The notes: generated by a model not told the origin, from the letters alone. A stretch of DNA of 57,642 nucleotides from an uncultured Pelagibacteraceae bacterium (GCA_902544985.1 CACCFV010000005.1:1-57642), one strand, 5' to 3'; shown: positions 1 to 9,050, counted from the stretch's first letter. Numbers and translations are program-made.

Positions 1-1
1 T

Positions 2-499
2 GAAAGATATTTATGGTATAAGCATACAAAAAAAGTTGAGCAAAAGTGGGGCACACCAATCTATATTCAATTAGCAATAATAAAAATGGAGTCTGATTTT
101 GATTGGCTTGCTAAACCGGCAAGACAAAAAATTTTTAAAGTCATACCTTATAAACGTCCTTCTAGTTCTTTTGGTTATTCGCAAGCAGTCAAAGGAACTT
201 GGGAGCAATATAAAAGAGAAACTGGTAATAAACTAGCAACAAGAGCAAGATTTAAAGACAGTGTTGACTTCATTGGATGGTATACAAATAAATCAGAAAA
301 TATTTTAAAGATATCAAAGAAAGATGCTTTCAAACAGTATCTTGCATATCACGAAGGATGGGGGAATTATAAAAATTATAAAAAAAATAAAAAAGTAATT
401 GGACTAGCCAAAAAAGTTGAGAGACAATCTAATAAATACAAAAATCAATTATTGAAATGTAAAAGTAAATTAAATAGAAAAAAATATATTATTTTTTAG
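2..499 (+). CDS. Lytic transglycosylase (SLT-like) C-terminal part, 5' truncated by window edge
   Basis: The reading frame is open from base 2, so the start lies outside the window; about 165 residues are visible. The pattern is that of SLT-type murein transglycosylases. A KMES segment (bases 83-94) carries the likely catalytic Glu, and about 30 residues later SSFGYSQAVKGTW matches the family's SxxGYxQ block followed by a TWxxY helix. These enzymes cleave the MurNAc-GlcNAc bond of peptidoglycan, usually in the periplasm; any signal peptide would be upstream of the window. The last 40 residues are lysine-rich and probably not part of the fold. The gene overlaps the convergent RND permease gene by 11 bases. 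The family call is from motif recognition only. Confidence 0.75.
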   Translation, partial: ERYLWYKHTKKVEQKWGTPIYIQLAIIKMESDFDWLAKPARQKIFKVIPYKRPSSSFGYSQAVKGTWEQYKRETGNKLATRARFKDSVDFIGWYTNKSENILKISKKDAFKQYLAYHEGWGNYKNYKKNKKVIGLAKKVERQSNKYKNQLLKCKSKLNRKKYIIF

Positions 500-3400
500 A
501 CAATTCTTTTTTTAGTTCTAAGTCAACTATATCAATCCTTTTAGTATTTTTTGCTAATGCAAGATACATTGAAGGAGTGACATATAAAGTAAAGAAAGTC
601 GAAATAATCATTCCTCCTAATATTGTAGAACCAACTGCTAATCTTGAACCCTCTCCTGCACCAGGGCCAAAATTTCCAATCACTAAAGGCATCATTGCAA
701 TCATCGTACTCAGTGATGTCATTATAATTGGTCTAAACCGAACAGCACACGCTTCTTTAACAGCTAATTCAATAGTTTTTCCACTAGATCTAATTTGGTT
801 TGCGTAATCTACAATTAAAATACTATTCTTAGTTGAGATACCTATTAGTATAATTAGTGCAATTTGAGAAAAAATATTTACTGAGCTATTTAAAAATAAA
901 ATAAATACTAATCCTCCAAAAATAGCCAAAGGCACAGTTAAGATTATAACAAATGGATGAACGAATGAGTTGAATGTTGCAGCCATAACCAAATAAGCAG
1001 TTAGTAAAGCTAAAGCAAAAATTATAAATAATTCATTACTTGTTTCTTTAATTTCCTCTGATTTTCCTTTCCAAGTAATTTGGTTTTCCGGTGCTAAATC
1101 AACCATCACATTTTCGAAGTATTTGATTGCTTCTGTTAATGTATACCCCTCACTAATATTTGCAGAAATTGTTACAGCCCGCTGTCTATTATATCTAGCA
1201 AGTTCTTTTGCTGAACCTTCTTCCTTAAAACTAACAAGATTTGCTAAAGATATTAATTTTCCATTTGTTTCAGAGCGAACAAATATTTTTGAAACACCTT
1301 CTTTATTTCGTCGATCAGATAAATATTGTTGAACAATTATTGGATATTCTTTGCCTAATTTATTAAAGGTTGTTATTTTTTTACCCCCATAAAGTGTTTC
1401 AAGTGTTTCACCAATTGATTTAGTTGACACACCTAAATCTTTGGCTTTATTTTTATTTATTATTAATTTTACCTCTGGTTTGTTTCGATTGTAATCAGAT
1501 TCAATTCTTGAGAGATTTTTATTAGATCTGAGTTTTCGTATTACTTTTTTTTGTATCGCCTCAAGTTCTTCGTAAGTGTTTCCATAAATGACCATTTGGA
1601 CTGGTTTGTTGTAATTTGATACTCTAATTGATTGAGGAGATATAGGAAAAGCTAGGGCTTGGGGTAAACTTACTATTTTCCCAATCGCTTCTCTAAGAAC
1701 AACTTGTTGACCTTTTTTACGATTTTTCCAATCATCAAGAAGAGCAATTATTATAAAACTATTATATGAATTAGCTGAATTTCCAAATCCTGGAACACGC
1801 ATTATAAATCTTGAATACGGACTATCCTTAGCTTGCAGCAAAGGAATAAGTCTTGCCTCTACTTTTTGGGCTTGTTCTTGAGTATATTCAAATGAACTTC
1901 CTTCATCAGTTGAGCCAATTATTAGATATGCTCCCCGATCCTCCATAGGCAAAAGTTCTTTTTTTGAGAAACTAAATAAAAGCACTGAAGCAATTATTAT
2001 AAAAACAATAAAAAAACTTACACTTTTAGTTTTATGAATAACATTAACTAAAGTTTCCTCATAAAATTTTGCGAAGTTGAAAAAAATCTTTTCAAATTTT
2101 TGAATAAAAATTTTTTTTGATTTTTTTTTGTATAAAAATTTACTTGCAAGCATTGGTGACAAAGTTAATGCAACAAAAGAAGAAACTACAATTGAAAAAG
2201 ATAATGCAATCGCTGTTTCTCTAAATAATGTTCCAGAAATTCCCTCAATAAATATTAACGGTAAGAAAACTGCTACTAAAATTAGTGTGGTAGCAACGAT
2301 AGCAAAAGAAATTTGTTTAGAGCCTTTATAAGCTGCAACGAGTGGGGTCTCACCATTCTCTATTCTTCTGTATATTGCATCTGTCATAATTACTGAGTCG
2401 TCTGTGATTATACCAATGGCTAAAATAAAACTTAAAAGGACAAAAATATTAATAGAAAGATCAAATATGTATAAGCCTAAAAAGGATGCTATTAAACTCA
2501 CGGGTAGTGCAATAGCAGGTACGATGACTGCCTTTAAATTCCCTAAAAATAAATAAATTATCAATACAACTAAGATAAACGCAATGACCAAAGTTTTATA
2601 TACTTCTTCAATTGCAGCCTCAACATAGTTAGCTCTATTGAACGAAACCCTTAAATCCAATTCTTCTGGTAAAGATTTTTTTACTTCAATAATTTTTTTT
2701 TTGATATTATTTGAAAGTTCTACTGTTGAAGCACCACTTCTTGCATAGATTCCTATTCCTACAGTTTTCAAATTTATTTGATCTTTAGTTTGAGCTTTGA
2801 AAAGAGTTTTCTCTGATACTGGGCCGAATTCAATGTTTGCAACGTCTGATAACATAATTACACGATTACTAGTTTTTTTGATGGGTATTTGTTTAATGGT
2901 GTCAATATCGTTGTATGATTTATCTAGATTTAGTGTTAAGTCGATATTATCTGCTTCTAATGTTCCTGCAGGCAAACTTACATTCTCTCCACGAATTGCA
3001 AATTCAACTTCTTTAATTGTTAAATCATTAGCTGCAAGTTTAATAGGATCAATCCAAACTCTAATGCTTAATTCTCGTAATCCACCAACCCTTATTCTTC
3101 CAACATTTTTAACACTTGAAAATTGGTCTACAAGATATCTCTCCGCGTAATCTCCTAACTCAAGGTCGCTCCACGAAGATGAGGATAATGACAGCCACAT
3201 TGTTGTTGTGAACCCAGCAGCTCGTTTAAGTATTTGCGGTGGATCTGATTCTGTTGGCAAGTTATCCACAACTCTTGCAACTCTTTCTCTTATATCATTC
3301 GCAGCATTATCTAGATCGATACTCGTATCAAACTCGACATTAATTGTACTTCTTCCATTTTCAGATTTCGAGTCTATATTTTTTATTCCCTCAGCCCCAC

Positions 3401-3617
3401 CAATTACATCCTCAACAACTTGTGTAACTTCTTGATCTACTATCGAGGCTGATGCAGACTTGTAGTCTACTTGAACTTGAACAACAGGCGGTTGAATTCC
3501 ATCGGGCAATTCTCTAACGGGCAATTTCCAAAAAACAAATAAACCAAATATGATTAGTATTAGGGACATAACCCAAGATACCGTCGGTCTTTTAATACTT
3601 AATTCAGTAATAAACAT
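489..3617 (-). CDS. RND (AcrB/HAE1-type) efflux permease
   Basis: At 1042 residues this is the usual length for an AcrB-type inner-membrane pump. The N-terminus (MFITELSIKRPTVSWV) is the classic start of the family. The proton-relay residues are present: Asp406-Asp407 in TM4 (GIITDDSV) and Lys930 in TM10 (STKNS). Two large periplasmic loops lie between TM1-2 and TM7-8. It should export hydrophobic or toxic compounds using proton influx, as a trimer with the adaptor encoded just upstream (3617-4486); the two genes are coupled by a one-base TAATG overlap. No TolC-like outer membrane gene is in the window. The substrate cannot be told from sequence. Confidence 0.93.
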   Translation of the reverse strand: MFITELSIKRPTVSWVMSLILIIFGLFVFWKLPVRELPDGIQPPVVQVQVDYKSASASIVDQEVTQVVEDVIGGAEGIKNIDSKSENGRSTINVEFDTSIDLDNAANDIRERVARVVDNLPTESDPPQILKRAAGFTTTMWLSLSSSSWSDLELGDYAERYLVDQFSSVKNVGRIRVGGLRELSIRVWIDPIKLAANDLTIKEVEFAIRGENVSLPAGTLEADNIDLTLNLDKSYNDIDTIKQIPIKKTSNRVIMLSDVANIEFGPVSEKTLFKAQTKDQINLKTVGIGIYARSGASTVELSNNIKKKIIEVKKSLPEELDLRVSFNRANYVEAAIEEVYKTLVIAFILVVLIIYLFLGNLKAVIVPAIALPVSLIASFLGLYIFDLSINIFVLLSFILAIGIITDDSVIMTDAIYRRIENGETPLVAAYKGSKQISFAIVATTLILVAVFLPLIFIEGISGTLFRETAIALSFSIVVSSFVALTLSPMLASKFLYKKKSKKIFIQKFEKIFFNFAKFYEETLVNVIHKTKSVSFFIVFIIIASVLLFSFSKKELLPMEDRGAYLIIGSTDEGSSFEYTQEQAQKVEARLIPLLQAKDSPYSRFIMRVPGFGNSANSYNSFIIIALLDDWKNRKKGQQVVLREAIGKIVSLPQALAFPISPQSIRVSNYNKPVQMVIYGNTYEELEAIQKKVIRKLRSNKNLSRIESDYNRNKPEVKLIINKNKAKDLGVSTKSIGETLETLYGGKKITTFNKLGKEYPIIVQQYLSDRRNKEGVSKIFVRSETNGKLISLANLVSFKEEGSAKELARYNRQRAVTISANISEGYTLTEAIKYFENVMVDLAPENQITWKGKSEEIKETSNELFIIFALALLTAYLVMAATFNSFVHPFVIILTVPLAIFGGLVFILFLNSSVNIFSQIALIILIGISTKNSILIVDYANQIRSSGKTIELAVKEACAVRFRPIIMTSLSTMIAMMPLVIGNFGPGAGEGSRLAVGSTILGGMIISTFFTLYVTPSMYLALAKNTKRIDIVDLELKKELSKK

Positions 3618-4486
3618 TATTTATTAATAGGTTTTATTTTTCCACGAGGCCTTACCTTTTTTAGACCCTCAGCTACAATTATATCACCTGCAGTTAAGCC
3701 TGAAATTATTTCAATGTTACTATCACCTCTAAGGCCAGTTTTTACCTCAGTTTTATTTGCAATATTTTCTGCATTAATTTTGTAAACATATGATTTATCG
3801 CCCTCTATCATCACACTTGTGTCAGGTACACTTAAAGAATTTCTCAAATCAAATTTAACTCTTACCTCTAAAAGTGAACCTGAAATTAATTCTAAATTTT
3901 CGTTTTTCACTTTTATTCTTGATAACAAACTTCTGGTGTCAGCATTTATTCTGCTTGAAACAAAATCTATTTCACCTGAAAAAGTTTTATCTTTAAAACT
4001 AGACAAGGTAACTTCGACTGGAAGACCTTTTTTTATAAATGTAGAGTAACTTTCTGGAATTTTAATATCTGAGTAAATTATTGAGTTATCATCAAGCGTA
4101 ATGATAAATATGTTATTTGAAACAAGAATGTCCTCAGTTAAACCTGTGTAGCCAAGAACCCCATTAAATGGGGCCAATATATCCCCACTTTTTAATTTAA
4201 TTAAAACATCTCCTTTTTTAACAAAATTCTTAAGTTTTAAATCCTCAAAAAGATCATCTTTTTTAATCTTGAAAGTTTTTGATTTTTTAGAAATTGCTGT
4301 ACCGTAAGTTTCTATTTGTTCAGAGAATTCTTTTTCAATAACCTCAGTTACAATTATTCCTGGTGGTGGTCTCTTACTGAATTTTTTTTTAAAATGATTG
4401 CCAATCATGGATCTTCCAACAATCACAATTGTAATTATTAAAAAAAACACAAATATTATTGAAATTGTTTTCGTAGATCTTTTCAT
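3617..4486 (-). CDS. RND periplasmic adaptor (HlyD/MFP family) lacking the alpha-helical hairpin
   Basis: The protein has 289 residues. An N-terminal membrane anchor (about 8-24) is followed by a first lipoyl half ending near KKGDVLIKLKS (91-100), which runs straight into the second half, LAPFNGVLGY (104-113). In MexA/AcrA-type adaptors 60 or more residues of coiled-coil hairpin separate these halves; here almost nothing does. The beta-barrel (about 135-215) and membrane-proximal domains are present. Adaptors join the RND permease to a TolC channel, and the hairpin normally makes the TolC contact, so this one must dock differently or feed a periplasmic-only pump. It is translationally coupled to the permease gene. 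Confidence 0.88.
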   Translation of the reverse strand: MKRSTKTISIIFVFFLIITIVIVGRSMIGNHFKKKFSKRPPPGIIVTEVIEKEFSEQIETYGTAISKKSKTFKIKKDDLFEDLKLKNFVKKGDVLIKLKSGDILAPFNGVLGYTGLTEDILVSNNIFIITLDDNSIIYSDIKIPESYSTFIKKGLPVEVTLSSFKDKTFSGEIDFVSSRINADTRSLLSRIKVKNENLELISGSLLEVRVKFDLRNSLSVPDTSVMIEGDKSYVYKINAENIANKTEVKTGLRGDSNIEIISGLTAGDIIVAEGLKKVRPRGKIKPINK

Positions 4487-4487
4487 A

Positions 4488-5309
4488 TTAAATTTTAATT
4501 AATCCGTATTCGGCCCAAGAGCCATCGTATATACAAGGAAGATATTTATCATTAATTAAAGAATAAGCTAGTGCCAAAACACACGCTGTAACACCTGAAC
4601 CACATGAAAAAACAATCTTTTTTTGTTCTAAATTTTCAATACTTGTCTTAAAAATTTTTTTAAGGTCATCTTTATTTTTAAAAGTTTTATCTTCATTTAG
4701 ACAGTCATTAAACGGTATACAAAAAGAGTTTTTTATACATCCGCTTCTAAGACCTTTTCTGGGTTCTGGGATTTTACCTTCAAATCTTTCTCTACTTCGA
4801 GCATCAATTAATGTGAATATTTTTTCGTTTATATTTTGATCAATTGCTTGTTTACTCTTAACAAGATCTTTTCTCTCACTACCTTTATAATCTGATTTAT
4901 CTATATTTGAAATTTCATCAGTTACTTTCTTTTTTTCTTTAAGCCATTTCCTTAAACCACCATTTAAAACATTTATTAATTTTGGATCATGTCCGTAATA
5001 GATAAAATTAAACCAACCACGACATGAGCTTATAACATCTGAATTATCATAGATGACTATTTCATCATTTTTTTTAATTCCCATATTTGAAACAATTTTA
5101 TCCCAACTCATTTGGTCAACTAACATATGTGGTAAGGCAGTATCTTTTCTTGAATTTTCATCTATATCAAAAAAAATTGCGCCAGGTATGTGAAGTGATT
5201 TATATTCCTCAAATCCGCTTCTTTGTGTTTGAGGCATATGCCAAGAGCAGTCAATAATTTTCACCTTAGTAAGGTTTTTTTCTAACCAATCAGTTTCAAC
5301 CAAAGACAT
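4488..5309 (-). CDS. sseA: 3-mercaptopyruvate/thiosulfate sulfurtransferase
   Basis: This is a two-domain rhodanese of 273 residues, the usual length. The N-terminal inactive domain (about 1-135) contains HIPGAIFFD; the C-terminal domain ends in the active-site loop CGSGVTAC with catalytic Cys236. CGSGVTA is the loop typical of mercaptopyruvate sulfurtransferases such as E. coli SseA (thiosulfate rhodaneses more often have CRxGxT/R). The enzyme moves sulfur from 3-mercaptopyruvate or thiosulfate to an acceptor, probably in the cytoplasm because no signal peptide is seen. It lies one base downstream of msrA, so the two probably form a sulfur/redox operon. Confidence 0.88.
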   Translation of the reverse strand: MSLVETDWLEKNLTKVKIIDCSWHMPQTQRSGFEEYKSLHIPGAIFFDIDENSRKDTALPHMLVDQMSWDKIVSNMGIKKNDEIVIYDNSDVISSCRGWFNFIYYGHDPKLINVLNGGLRKWLKEKKKVTDEISNIDKSDYKGSERKDLVKSKQAIDQNINEKIFTLIDARSRERFEGKIPEPRKGLRSGCIKNSFCIPFNDCLNEDKTFKNKDDLKKIFKTSIENLEQKKIVFSCGSGVTACVLALAYSLINDKYLPCIYDGSWAEYGLIKI

Positions 5310-5310
5310 G

Positions 5311-5754
5311 TTATCGCTTTTCTAAATATTTTTGATGGTATTCCTCAGCAGGACAATAGTTTTTTAGTAAAGATATTTTCGTTACAACTTTTCCAGATAA
5401 ACGTTCGTTTACTTCATTTAATACTTTCTCAGCAATTATTTTTTGATTATCATTTAGATAAAATATCTCACTTCTATATTGAGTTCCAAAATCAGGTCCT
5501 TGAGAATTTAAAGTAGTAGGATCATGAATTTGAAAAAATGTTTTTAAAATTTTCTCGTATGTGATAATTTTTTCATCAAAATCTAGTTTTACAACTTCAG
5601 CATGATTTGTATTTCCAGTACAAACCTCTTTATATGTCGTGACAGAGCTATTACCTCCACAGTAGCCAACTTCTGTTTTAATTATGCCGTCTATTTTACT
5701 GAATTTAATTTCAGGTCCCCAAAAACATCCAAGTGCTAAAACCGCTATTTCCAT
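5311..5754 (-). CDS. msrA: Peptide-methionine (S)-S-oxide reductase, short form
   Basis: The GCFWGPE motif with catalytic Cys10, GYCGG (30-34) and the CPAEEYHQKYL block (134-144) identify MsrA, which reduces methionine-S-sulfoxide in proteins and free methionine. The protein has 147 residues and stops almost immediately after EYHQKYL, so the C-terminal tail that carries recycling cysteines in enzymes such as E. coli MsrA is absent. Cys134, just before the AEEYH block, or Cys32 or Cys45 could serve as resolving cysteine; that is inference. It is the first gene of a probable two-gene operon with sseA and is divergent from the DMT transporter at 5790. Confidence 0.92.
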   Translation of the reverse strand: MEIAVLALGCFWGPEIKFSKIDGIIKTEVGYCGGNSSVTTYKEVCTGNTNHAEVVKLDFDEKIITYEKILKTFFQIHDPTTLNSQGPDFGTQYRSEIFYLNDNQKIIAEKVLNEVNERLSGKVVTKISLLKNYCPAEEYHQKYLEKR

Positions 5755-5789
5755 TGATAAAGATTTAGTTTAATTTACAAATTATTCAT

Positions 5790-6674
5790 ATGCTAAGTAA
5801 AAATCAATTGGGATTTTTGTACATGTTTCTGTCCATTATTGGATTTTCGTTAATGGACGTTATAGTTAAGTGGTCAGTCGATTATCCAGTTGGACAAGTC
5901 TTATTTTTTAGAGGTTTTTTTGGGATTATTTTTTATTTTTTTATTATTCCAAGAGAAAGACTTCACGATTTTTATAAAACAAAAAGACCAGGATTGCATT
6001 CTCTAAGATGTATAGCTGGATTGATTGCTATAATTGCAATTTTTATTGCTCTGAGAAAATTACCTTTAGCAACAGTAGTAAGTATATCTTTTGCAGCCCC
6101 AATATTTACAACTATTTTTTCAATATTCTTATTAAGTGAAAAAGTTGGTATTTACAGATGGTTGGCAGTGTTAGTTGGATTTATTGGCATTTTAATCATT
6201 ACAGAACCAGGGATTAGTAATTTAAATATCTATTATATTTTTCCAATAATTTTTTGTTTAGGACTTTCTTATGTTGCAATAACATTAAGACAACTTTCAA
6301 CAACAGAGCCAGTTTGGCTTATCTCTCTTTTCTTTTCTATTGCAATTACTTTTCTAAGTTTTTTGACTTTGCCATTCGGTTGGGTAATGCCTAGTTTCAA
6401 TCACTTTTTAATTCTATCTTTGGTAGGAATTTTTGGTGGAGTTTCAAATCTGTGGCTAAGTCAATCATATAAATATTCTGAAGTATCCCTTGTAACTCCT
6501 TTAAAATATCTGACCTTAGTGTTTGCTATTATTTTTGGATATTTTATTTGGGACGAAATACCCACAATAAAAACATTAATAGGGGCGTTATTAGTAATTG
6601 TTTCAACATTAATAATTTTCAGAAGGGAGATTTATAAGAAAAAAATTATAACATCCAGGACAATCAATGACTAA
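5790..6674 (+). CDS. EamA/DMT-superfamily transporter
   Basis: The 294-residue protein is very hydrophobic, with about ten membrane segments arranged as two EamA repeats (roughly 8-137 and 148-280). Typical signatures are the first-helix SLMDVIVKW, the R-G-x-x-G block near residue 40 and the LSEKVGIYRWLAVLVGFIGI stretch at the end of repeat one. Members export or exchange small metabolites (amino acids, nucleotides, S-adenosylmethionine, quaternary amines); the substrate cannot be predicted. The gene overlaps the downstream glycosylase gene by 8 bases, so the two are co-transcribed. Confidence 0.88.
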   Translation: MLSKNQLGFLYMFLSIIGFSLMDVIVKWSVDYPVGQVLFFRGFFGIIFYFFIIPRERLHDFYKTKRPGLHSLRCIAGLIAIIAIFIALRKLPLATVVSISFAAPIFTTIFSIFLLSEKVGIYRWLAVLVGFIGILIITEPGISNLNIYYIFPIIFCLGLSYVAITLRQLSTTEPVWLISLFFSIAITFLSFLTLPFGWVMPSFNHFLILSLVGIFGGVSNLWLSQSYKYSEVSLVTPLKYLTLVFAIIFGYFIWDEIPTIKTLIGALLVIVSTLIIFRREIYKKKIITSRTIND

Positions 6675-7302
6675 AGTACCTAAATATTGGGGCAAGGCAA
6701 AAAAATATCTATCTAAAAAAGATCAAACTCTTTCTAAGTTAATCAAAAGTTATGAAAGTCCCTCAGAAACTATTTTAACTTCAAGGCGAGATATTTTTTT
6801 TTCGTTATGCAAAAGTATAATTGGACAACAAATAAGTGTTGCAGCAGCGAATTCTGTATTTTTAAGATTTAAAAAAAAATGTAAAAATAAAATTAATGCA
6901 AAAACGGTATCTAGACTGACTTTTGCTCAACTGAAAAGCTGTGGATTAAGCAGACAGAAAGTATTAGGCATTAAGAGTTTAGCGAAACAAACAATAAAAA
7001 AAACTTTTAATCCTAAATTGATTAATAAAATGTCCGATGAGGATGCCATAAGTTATTTATCTCAATTGAGACAAATAGGAAGATGGTCAGCTGAAATGAT
7101 TTTGTTATTTACATATAACAGATCAAATATTTGGCCAATTCAGGATATCGGCCTTCTAAGAGCTATTTCAAAAAATTATAAAAAAAAATATTTACCACCT
7201 GATAAATTTGTATCATTATTAAAAAAAAGGTTTAGTCCCTATTGCTCTGTAGCCACGTGGTATTTATGGAGAAGCATAGATCCTGAGCCTATTCAGTACT
7301 AA
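6667..7302 (+). CDS. DNA-3-methyladenine glycosylase II-like (AlkA family)
   Basis: This is a 211-residue HhH-GPD base-excision glycosylase. IIGQQISVAAA (about 51-61) is the family's interdomain helix. LRQIGRWSAEMILLF is the helix-hairpin-helix with its GxGxWSA-like core, and Asp160 in WPIQDIGLL occupies the catalytic position of AlkA Asp238. It should remove alkylated purines from DNA. The protein lacks the N-terminal TBP-like domain of E. coli AlkA, as is common for the short bacterial form. It overlaps the DMT gene by 8 bases and the convergent DUF1330 gene by 14 bases. Confidence 0.87.
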   Translation: MTKVPKYWGKAKKYLSKKDQTLSKLIKSYESPSETILTSRRDIFFSLCKSIIGQQISVAAANSVFLRFKKKCKNKINAKTVSRLTFAQLKSCGLSRQKVLGIKSLAKQTIKKTFNPKLINKMSDEDAISYLSQLRQIGRWSAEMILLFTYNRSNIWPIQDIGLLRAISKNYKKKYLPPDKFVSLLKKRFSPYCSVATWYLWRSIDPEPIQY

Positions 7303-7588
7303 ATCCTTCAACTACTTGCATATGTCTTTTAGTGGTATTTTTTGCTACTGCCCAACTATCTTGATATTCTTTTGAGGAGTGGCATTCTAGTGCTTTAGCA
7401 TAACTTGGAAATTCCCATACAACTGTCCTACTAAAATCATCGCCATCAAAAGTGTCATGCTTGCCGCCCCTTATCAAAGGTACACCGCCATAACTTTTGA
7501 TAACTGGTGTAGCTAACTCTGAATATTTTTTCAGGTTTTCTTGATTATCTATTTTAAAATATAAACTAACCCAATATCCTTTTTTCAT
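7289..7588 (-). CDS. DUF1330 family protein
   Basis: This small protein (99 residues from the ATG at 7588) fits the DUF1330 dimeric ferredoxin-like fold. KGYWVSLYFKIDNQENLKKY is followed by YGGVPLIRGGK, then a VVWEFPSYAKALECHSS helix and a YQ segment. Members are small cytoplasmic proteins of unknown role. An in-frame TTG at 7597 would add three residues, but the ATG sits one base after the stop of the upstream glycosyltransferase gene and gives the usual family start, so ATG is preferred. It is co-transcribed with the glycosyltransferase and overlaps the glycosylase gene tail to tail. Confidence 0.82.
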   Translation of the reverse strand: MKKGYWVSLYFKIDNQENLKKYSELATPVIKSYGGVPLIRGGKHDTFDGDDFSRTVVWEFPSYAKALECHSSKEYQDSWAVAKNTTKRHMQVVEGFSTE

Positions 7589-7589
7589 A

Positions 7590-8480
7590 TTAATCAATCC
7601 ATTCTTTATAGTTATTTAAGTTATCTTGTAAAAACTTTGGTAACTTGTTAAAAGGATACTTTTCCAACTTACTTCCATCTCCAATCTTGTTTATTCTTTT
7701 ATCGACTTTCAAATCATAAATTGCTTGTTTATTTTTAATTATGTCATCAATCTCTTTAATTGACATCGGGTTTATGTCAAATTCCCGATGATGCAGATAT
7801 GATTTCAATTTATGTTCTATTTCAGATGCAGTTTTTATATTTGAAAAATGCCATCCACCATTAGATATAATTTTTACATCGATAAATTTAGTATTAGAAA
7901 AAAAGGTATCAAGTCTATAAAAGGGATACTTTCTATCTTTTATATTTCTTAACCATTGTGGTGATACCAAATTCTTTTTTTTGCAAGCCTTTGTTCCGGT
8001 CCAAATCAAATTTGGTAATTTAAGATTAAACTTGTAATAGAACATCTCTTGCTTAAAAAGTATTATTTTTTTATCTATTTTATTAATATCTAAAGCCTCT
8101 AAATTTGGAATTTCATCAACATCTGAAATTAAAATTAAGTCATCATTATTGGCTTTTTCTAATGCATTAAAAATATGATTTCTTTGACCATTTTCTCTTT
8201 TAGCAGCATTAAGGATATATTTTTTTGATATCTCTGAGGGGTTATCATTCTCTAAAACTTTTTGAATATTCTGAGGATTTTCATCATATATTAGGTAAAT
8301 AATTTTATTTTTAAATTTTTCAAACTTATTTATATTAAAAAGTAATCTTCTTTTGTCACCTCTGTGATTATAGGTACTTTCAACTATAACAAAATAATCA
8401 ACATATTTATTAAGTATGTTAAGCCTTACTTCTAAAACTACTTCCTCATCAAAGTACATAAAACAATCAAAAATTTTCAT
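7590..8480 (-). CDS. Glycosyltransferase family 17 protein (beta-1,4-GlcNAc transferase-like)
   Basis: The protein has 296 residues and starts KIFDCFMYFDEEVVLEVRL, the hallmark N-terminus of GT17. It continues with VIVESTYNHRGDKR and has the metal-binding ISDVDEIP motif (DxDE) near residue 136. The eukaryotic founder adds bisecting N-acetylglucosamine to N-glycans; bacterial members sit among surface polysaccharide genes and their acceptors are unknown. No membrane segment or signal peptide is seen, so it probably acts at the cytoplasmic face. Its neighbours give no pathway. It is divergent from the phosphoribosyltransferase gene, 33 bases away. Confidence 0.83.
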   Translation of the reverse strand: MKIFDCFMYFDEEVVLEVRLNILNKYVDYFVIVESTYNHRGDKRRLLFNINKFEKFKNKIIYLIYDENPQNIQKVLENDNPSEISKKYILNAAKRENGQRNHIFNALEKANNDDLILISDVDEIPNLEALDINKIDKKIILFKQEMFYYKFNLKLPNLIWTGTKACKKKNLVSPQWLRNIKDRKYPFYRLDTFFSNTKFIDVKIISNGGWHFSNIKTASEIEHKLKSYLHHREFDINPMSIKEIDDIIKNKQAIYDLKVDKRINKIGDGSKLEKYPFNKLPKFLQDNLNNYKEWID

Positions 8481-8513
8481 AATTACTTTTTAATCTTTTT
8501 TAATTTTTTTTAT

Positions 8514-9050
8514 ATGATAAAAAAATCCATGGCAGATAAATTAATTATTAGCTTTGAAGAATATAACAAAATTGTCGAAAAATTAGCTATTGAAATTCAT
8601 AAAAATTACAATCCTACTGTTTTAATAGGTATAATGAGAGGGGCAGCTCCAATAATAGATATTCTTTCAAGAATTTTAAAACTACCAATAGCTTATATTG
8701 TAATACAAAGTTACTCAGGCAAAGGTATGGAGGATCAACAAGGACAGTTAATGTTCGCTCGTGAAATAAGTTCACTTGCAAGTAGCAAAGATTTCCAAAA
8801 AGTGCTTTTAATTGACGATTTATCAGATACCGGACTTACTCTGAATAAAAGTATAGAATGGCTAAAAAACTATGGCCCTACTAAAAATTTCATTAAAGAA
8901 ATTAAAACAGCTTGTCTATGGAAAAAAAAATCTTCAACGTTCGAGCCAGATTTTTGTCCAATTAAACTTGAGTCTGATCCATGGATCGTTCAACCTACAG
9001 AGCACTATGAGGAATTAACAATAGAGGAAATTGTTGAAAGAAATAAATAG
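8514..9050 (+). CDS. Purine phosphoribosyltransferase-like protein
   Basis: This type I phosphoribosyltransferase has 178 residues. The pyrophosphate loop is MRGAAP (41-46), and the PRPP-binding loop VLLIDDLSDTGLT (97-109) contains the paired acidic residues Asp101-Asp102. The C-terminal hood resembles hypoxanthine/xanthine enzymes (DPWIVQP). It would convert a purine base and PRPP to a nucleotide. It faces a purine-type NCS2 permease across a shared terminator, which fits salvage of imported bases, though the exact base is inference. An internal ATG at 8529 is an alternative start; neither has a Shine-Dalgarno site. Confidence 0.82.
   Translation: MIKKSMADKLIISFEEYNKIVEKLAIEIHKNYNPTVLIGIMRGAAPIIDILSRILKLPIAYIVIQSYSGKGMEDQQGQLMFAREISSLASSKDFQKVLLIDDLSDTGLTLNKSIEWLKNYGPTKNFIKEIKTACLWKKKSSTFEPDFCPIKLESDPWIVQPTEHYEELTIEEIVERNK

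Noticed and set aside
577..4049. Several plus-strand open frames of 67-117 codons across the efflux genes
   Set aside because: They are complementary to strong coding sequence of the permease and adaptor, with implausible composition and no ribosome site.
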